From Deltaproteobacteria bacterium (lineage in GTDB: Bacteria > Myxococcota > Myxococcia > Myxococcales > 40CM-4-68-19), in NCBI GenBank assembly GCA_005879095.1, contig VBLM01000477.1:1-6382 (forward strand): DNA of 6,382 nt, written 5' to 3'. Below, in pieces: positions 4,900-6,382 of the stretch. The notes under the pieces were generated by a model. The model was not told the origin of the DNA, did not search any database, and was given only the letters and a program-made list of their open reading frames with translations. The number at the start of each line of letters is the position of its first letter. The first letter of the stretch is position 1. A program made the position numbers and the translations under genes.

Positions 4900-6129
4900 A
4901 TGACGTTCTCGCGTTCGGCTCGCCGCAATGCCATCGCATTGTCCATTCTTCTCGCCTCGACTGCGGCCGCCGCGGACGTCGTCACCGATGCGAATGCGAA
5001 GGCCGCTGACTTCATCGTCGCCGCAAAGCTCCCGCACAACGGAGCCAACTACCGCGCCGCAGCCATCGTCCAGGTCGCGGTCTTCGAGGCGGTCAATGCC
5101 GTGACCGGCCGTTTTCCGGGCGCGCGCCTCAAGCTCGATCCGGCTCCAGGCGCCTCGATCGATGCGGCCGTTCTTTCCGCGACCAGATCGACGCTCGTCG
5201 CGGTGACGCCGTCTCAACAGGCGCAGGTGGAGGCCTGGTATGCCGCGGCGCTCGCCGCGGTTCCGGAAAGCCCGGCGAAGGCGGCGGGCGTCGCGCTCGG
5301 CGGGAAAGCCGCGGCAGGAGTGCTGACCTTGTGCGCCGACGACGGCTCGAACCTGCCGGAGACGTGGAAGCCGCTGACCACTCCTGCCGTTTACGTCGCA
5401 ACGCCGCTGCCGGTGATGACGCAATGGGGGAAGCGCAGGCCTTGGGTGCTCGGCCGGCCCGATCAGCTCCGCCCCGGCCCGCCGCCCTCGCTCAAGAGCG
5501 AGACCTGGACCCACGACTTCAACGAGATCAAGACCCTCGGGGCGAAGAACAGCGCCGCGCGGACCGCAGAACAGACCGCGGCAGCCAAGTTCTGGGAGGC
5601 GAGCGGGCCCCCCATCTACTTCGCGATCGTCCGCTCCTTCGCTGCCGCACCGGGCCGCGACCTCGGCGAAAATGCGCGCCTGTACGCGGCGGTCGCCATG
5701 GCGATGGACGACGCGCTGGTAGCGGTGATGGACGCCAAGTACGCCTACAGGTTCTGGCGCCCGATCACGGCGATCCGGAACGCCGACCGTTCCCAGAACG
5801 GCGCCACCGAGGGAGATCCCGGCTGGCTGCCGCTCATCGACACGCCGCCACACCCGGAATATCCCTGCGCCCACTGCATCGTCGCCAGCGCGGCTGCGAC
5901 GGTCCTGGAAGCGGCGATGGGCGACGCACCGGCCAAACTGTCCGGCACGAGCGCGACGTTGCCCGGCGCGGTGCGGAGCTGGAGCAATCCTTCCGAGCTG
6001 GTCGCGGAGGTCGGCGAGGCGCGGATCTGGGACGGCGTTCATTACCGGAACTCCACGGTGGTCGGCGCCGAGATGGGGAAGAAGCTCGGCCAGCTCGTGG
6101 TCGCGAAGGAGCTGGCCGCCAAGCCCTGA
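4900..6129 (+). CDS. Exported vanadium-haloperoxidase/PAP2-like protein
   Basis: Probably a periplasmic or secreted enzyme of the PAP2/vanadium-dependent haloperoxidase superfamily. Members bind vanadate (oxidising halides with H2O2) or phosphate (acid phosphatases). The start at 4900 gives 409 residues with a clear signal peptide: RSARRN, then AIALSILLASTAAAA, with cleavage likely near A25. The active-site motifs come in family order: K280-x6-R287-P288 (KYAYRFWRP), a PSGH-equivalent YPCAH (P322, C323, A324, H325), and R375-x5-H381 in ARIWDGVHYR. So Lys, Arg, both His and the third Arg are kept, but the Ser-Gly of PSGH is Cys-Ala, and the Asp that often follows the last His is Ser (S385). I recall HPEYPCAH in other bacterial members, so this may be a subfamily trait rather than decay. 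Activity (halide oxidation, phosphatase or neither) cannot be decided from sequence. No operon partner is visible. Confidence 0.87.
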   Translation: MTFSRSARRNAIALSILLASTAAAADVVTDANAKAADFIVAAKLPHNGANYRAAAIVQVAVFEAVNAVTGRFPGARLKLDPAPGASIDAAVLSATRSTLVAVTPSQQAQVEAWYAAALAAVPESPAKAAGVALGGKAAAGVLTLCADDGSNLPETWKPLTTPAVYVATPLPVMTQWGKRRPWVLGRPDQLRPGPPPSLKSETWTHDFNEIKTLGAKNSAARTAEQTAAAKFWEASGPPIYFAIVRSFAAAPGRDLGENARLYAAVAMAMDDALVAVMDAKYAYRFWRPITAIRNADRSQNGATEGDPGWLPLIDTPPHPEYPCAHCIVASAAATVLEAAMGDAPAKLSGTSATLPGAVRSWSNPSELVAEVGEARIWDGVHYRNSTVVGAEMGKKLGQLVVAKELAAKP

Positions 6130-6169
6130 CGAACGAGTTGTCTCCGCATGCGGGGCCTGGCAGCTCGTC

Positions 6170-6202
6170 GCCGATGGGAAGCGGATCGAGTCCGTCATCG
6201 GC
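6170..6202 (+). terminator. Imperfect hairpin after the haloperoxidase-like gene
   Basis: Outer arms GCCGATG / CATCGGC (7 bp) enclose an inner CGGA / TCCG stem with a 5-base loop, about 40 bases after the stop codon. There is no T-run. It may be a weak terminator or a 3' stabilising structure. The remaining sequence of 6130-6338 shows no convincing gene: a 64-codon plus-strand ORF there (6148-6342) has poor third-position GC. Confidence 0.3.
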
Positions 6203-6347
6203 TGCTGACCGAGAGTGGCGACTCCCTGGCCACGTCATCGAGCAGCGCGACGCCGGGGAGCCTGCGTCTCTGCGATATCGATCCGCTCGCGCACCAGCTG
6301 CGCACGCTCGCAAGCGGCCTGCTCGGGCCTCTCGTAGAATGAGCGCC

Positions 6348-6382
6348 ATGGGGCTCTTGACCTTCGCGCTCAACGTGACGCT
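6348..6382 (+). CDS. Start of a dihydrofolate-reductase-family protein (truncated by the window)
   Basis: Only the first 11 codons are present: MGLLTFALNVT, plus two bases of the next. This matches the opening beta strand of DHFR/RibD-C family proteins, which typically begin MG.LTFSINVTLDG. An in-frame ATG at 6339 would add MSA and overlaps the stop of a short upstream ORF as ATGA. There is no strong Shine-Dalgarno for either. The call rests on a very short stretch. Confidence 0.5.
   Translation, partial: MGLLTFALNVT

Noticed and set aside
4738..6198. Long minus-strand ORF (about 486 codons) opposite the haloperoxidase-like gene
   Set aside because: An antisense shadow typical of high-GC genes: Arg/Gly/Ala-rich and without a recognisable domain, whereas the plus strand has family motifs.
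6148..6342. 64-codon ORF overlapping the downstream start as ATGA
   Set aside because: The 4-base overlap is suggestive, but third-position GC is only about two thirds, there is no ribosome-binding site and the product is low in recognisable features.
6236..6346. Minus-strand peptide (FYERPEQAACERAQLVRERIDIAE) with high third-position GC
   Set aside because: It has no start codon and is short. The frame runs into the antisense of the downstream gene, so chance or periodicity carry-over is more likely.
1..6382. CRISPR array, insertion sequence or transposase
   Set aside because: No regularly spaced repeats, no transposase-like ORF and no terminal inverted repeats were seen on either strand.

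Overview
This is a GC-rich bacterial window of about 6.4 kb, with G/C strongly favoured at third codon positions. The best taxonomic hint is a cysteine-rich linker of the form C..P.SCAAQGKNCGTIPDGCGG. I associate this linker with secreted proteins of Myxococcota (myxobacteria). The assignment rests on family memory and composition, not on a search. Nothing here looks like a phage, a CRISPR array or a complete mobile element.

Layout, left to right. On the minus strand, 23-871 encodes a DUF3667-type membrane protein with an N-terminal zinc ribbon. The stretch 872-1240 has no full-size gene. It holds a minus-strand fragment that looks like coding sequence (941-1087), a tiny strongly basic ORF (1088-1156) and a stem-loop sequence that recurs in the opposite orientation at 3965-3984. 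A plus-strand NAD(P)-binding atypical SDR/NmrA-like protein follows (1241-1870). Next is a large secreted or lipid-anchored modular protein (2100-3803). It carries a bulb-type mannose-lectin domain, a myxobacterial Cys-rich linker, a WSC carbohydrate-binding domain and a C-terminal domain of about 265 residues that I do not recognise. A 40-codon membrane-type ORF comes right behind it (3828-3950).

The right half begins with a BrnT/BrnA-type type II toxin-antitoxin operon (4065-4698). Its antitoxin stop codon lies in the loop of a strong terminator-like hairpin. Just beyond is a sequence resembling the 3' end of a minus-strand tRNA, possibly an old integration scar. Then comes an exported vanadium-haloperoxidase/PAP2-like protein (4900-6129) with a non-canonical PCAH in place of PSGH. 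The window ends in the first 11 codons of what looks like a dihydrofolate-reductase-family protein (6348-6382).

The genes do not form one pathway. BrnT and BrnA are a clear operon, and the other genes appear to be individually transcribed accessory or housekeeping genes. The most notable items are the lectin-WSC protein, with its in-frame 42-bp internal repeat and unknown C-terminal domain, and the toxin-antitoxin/tRNA-like junction. I see no convincing new multi-gene system.
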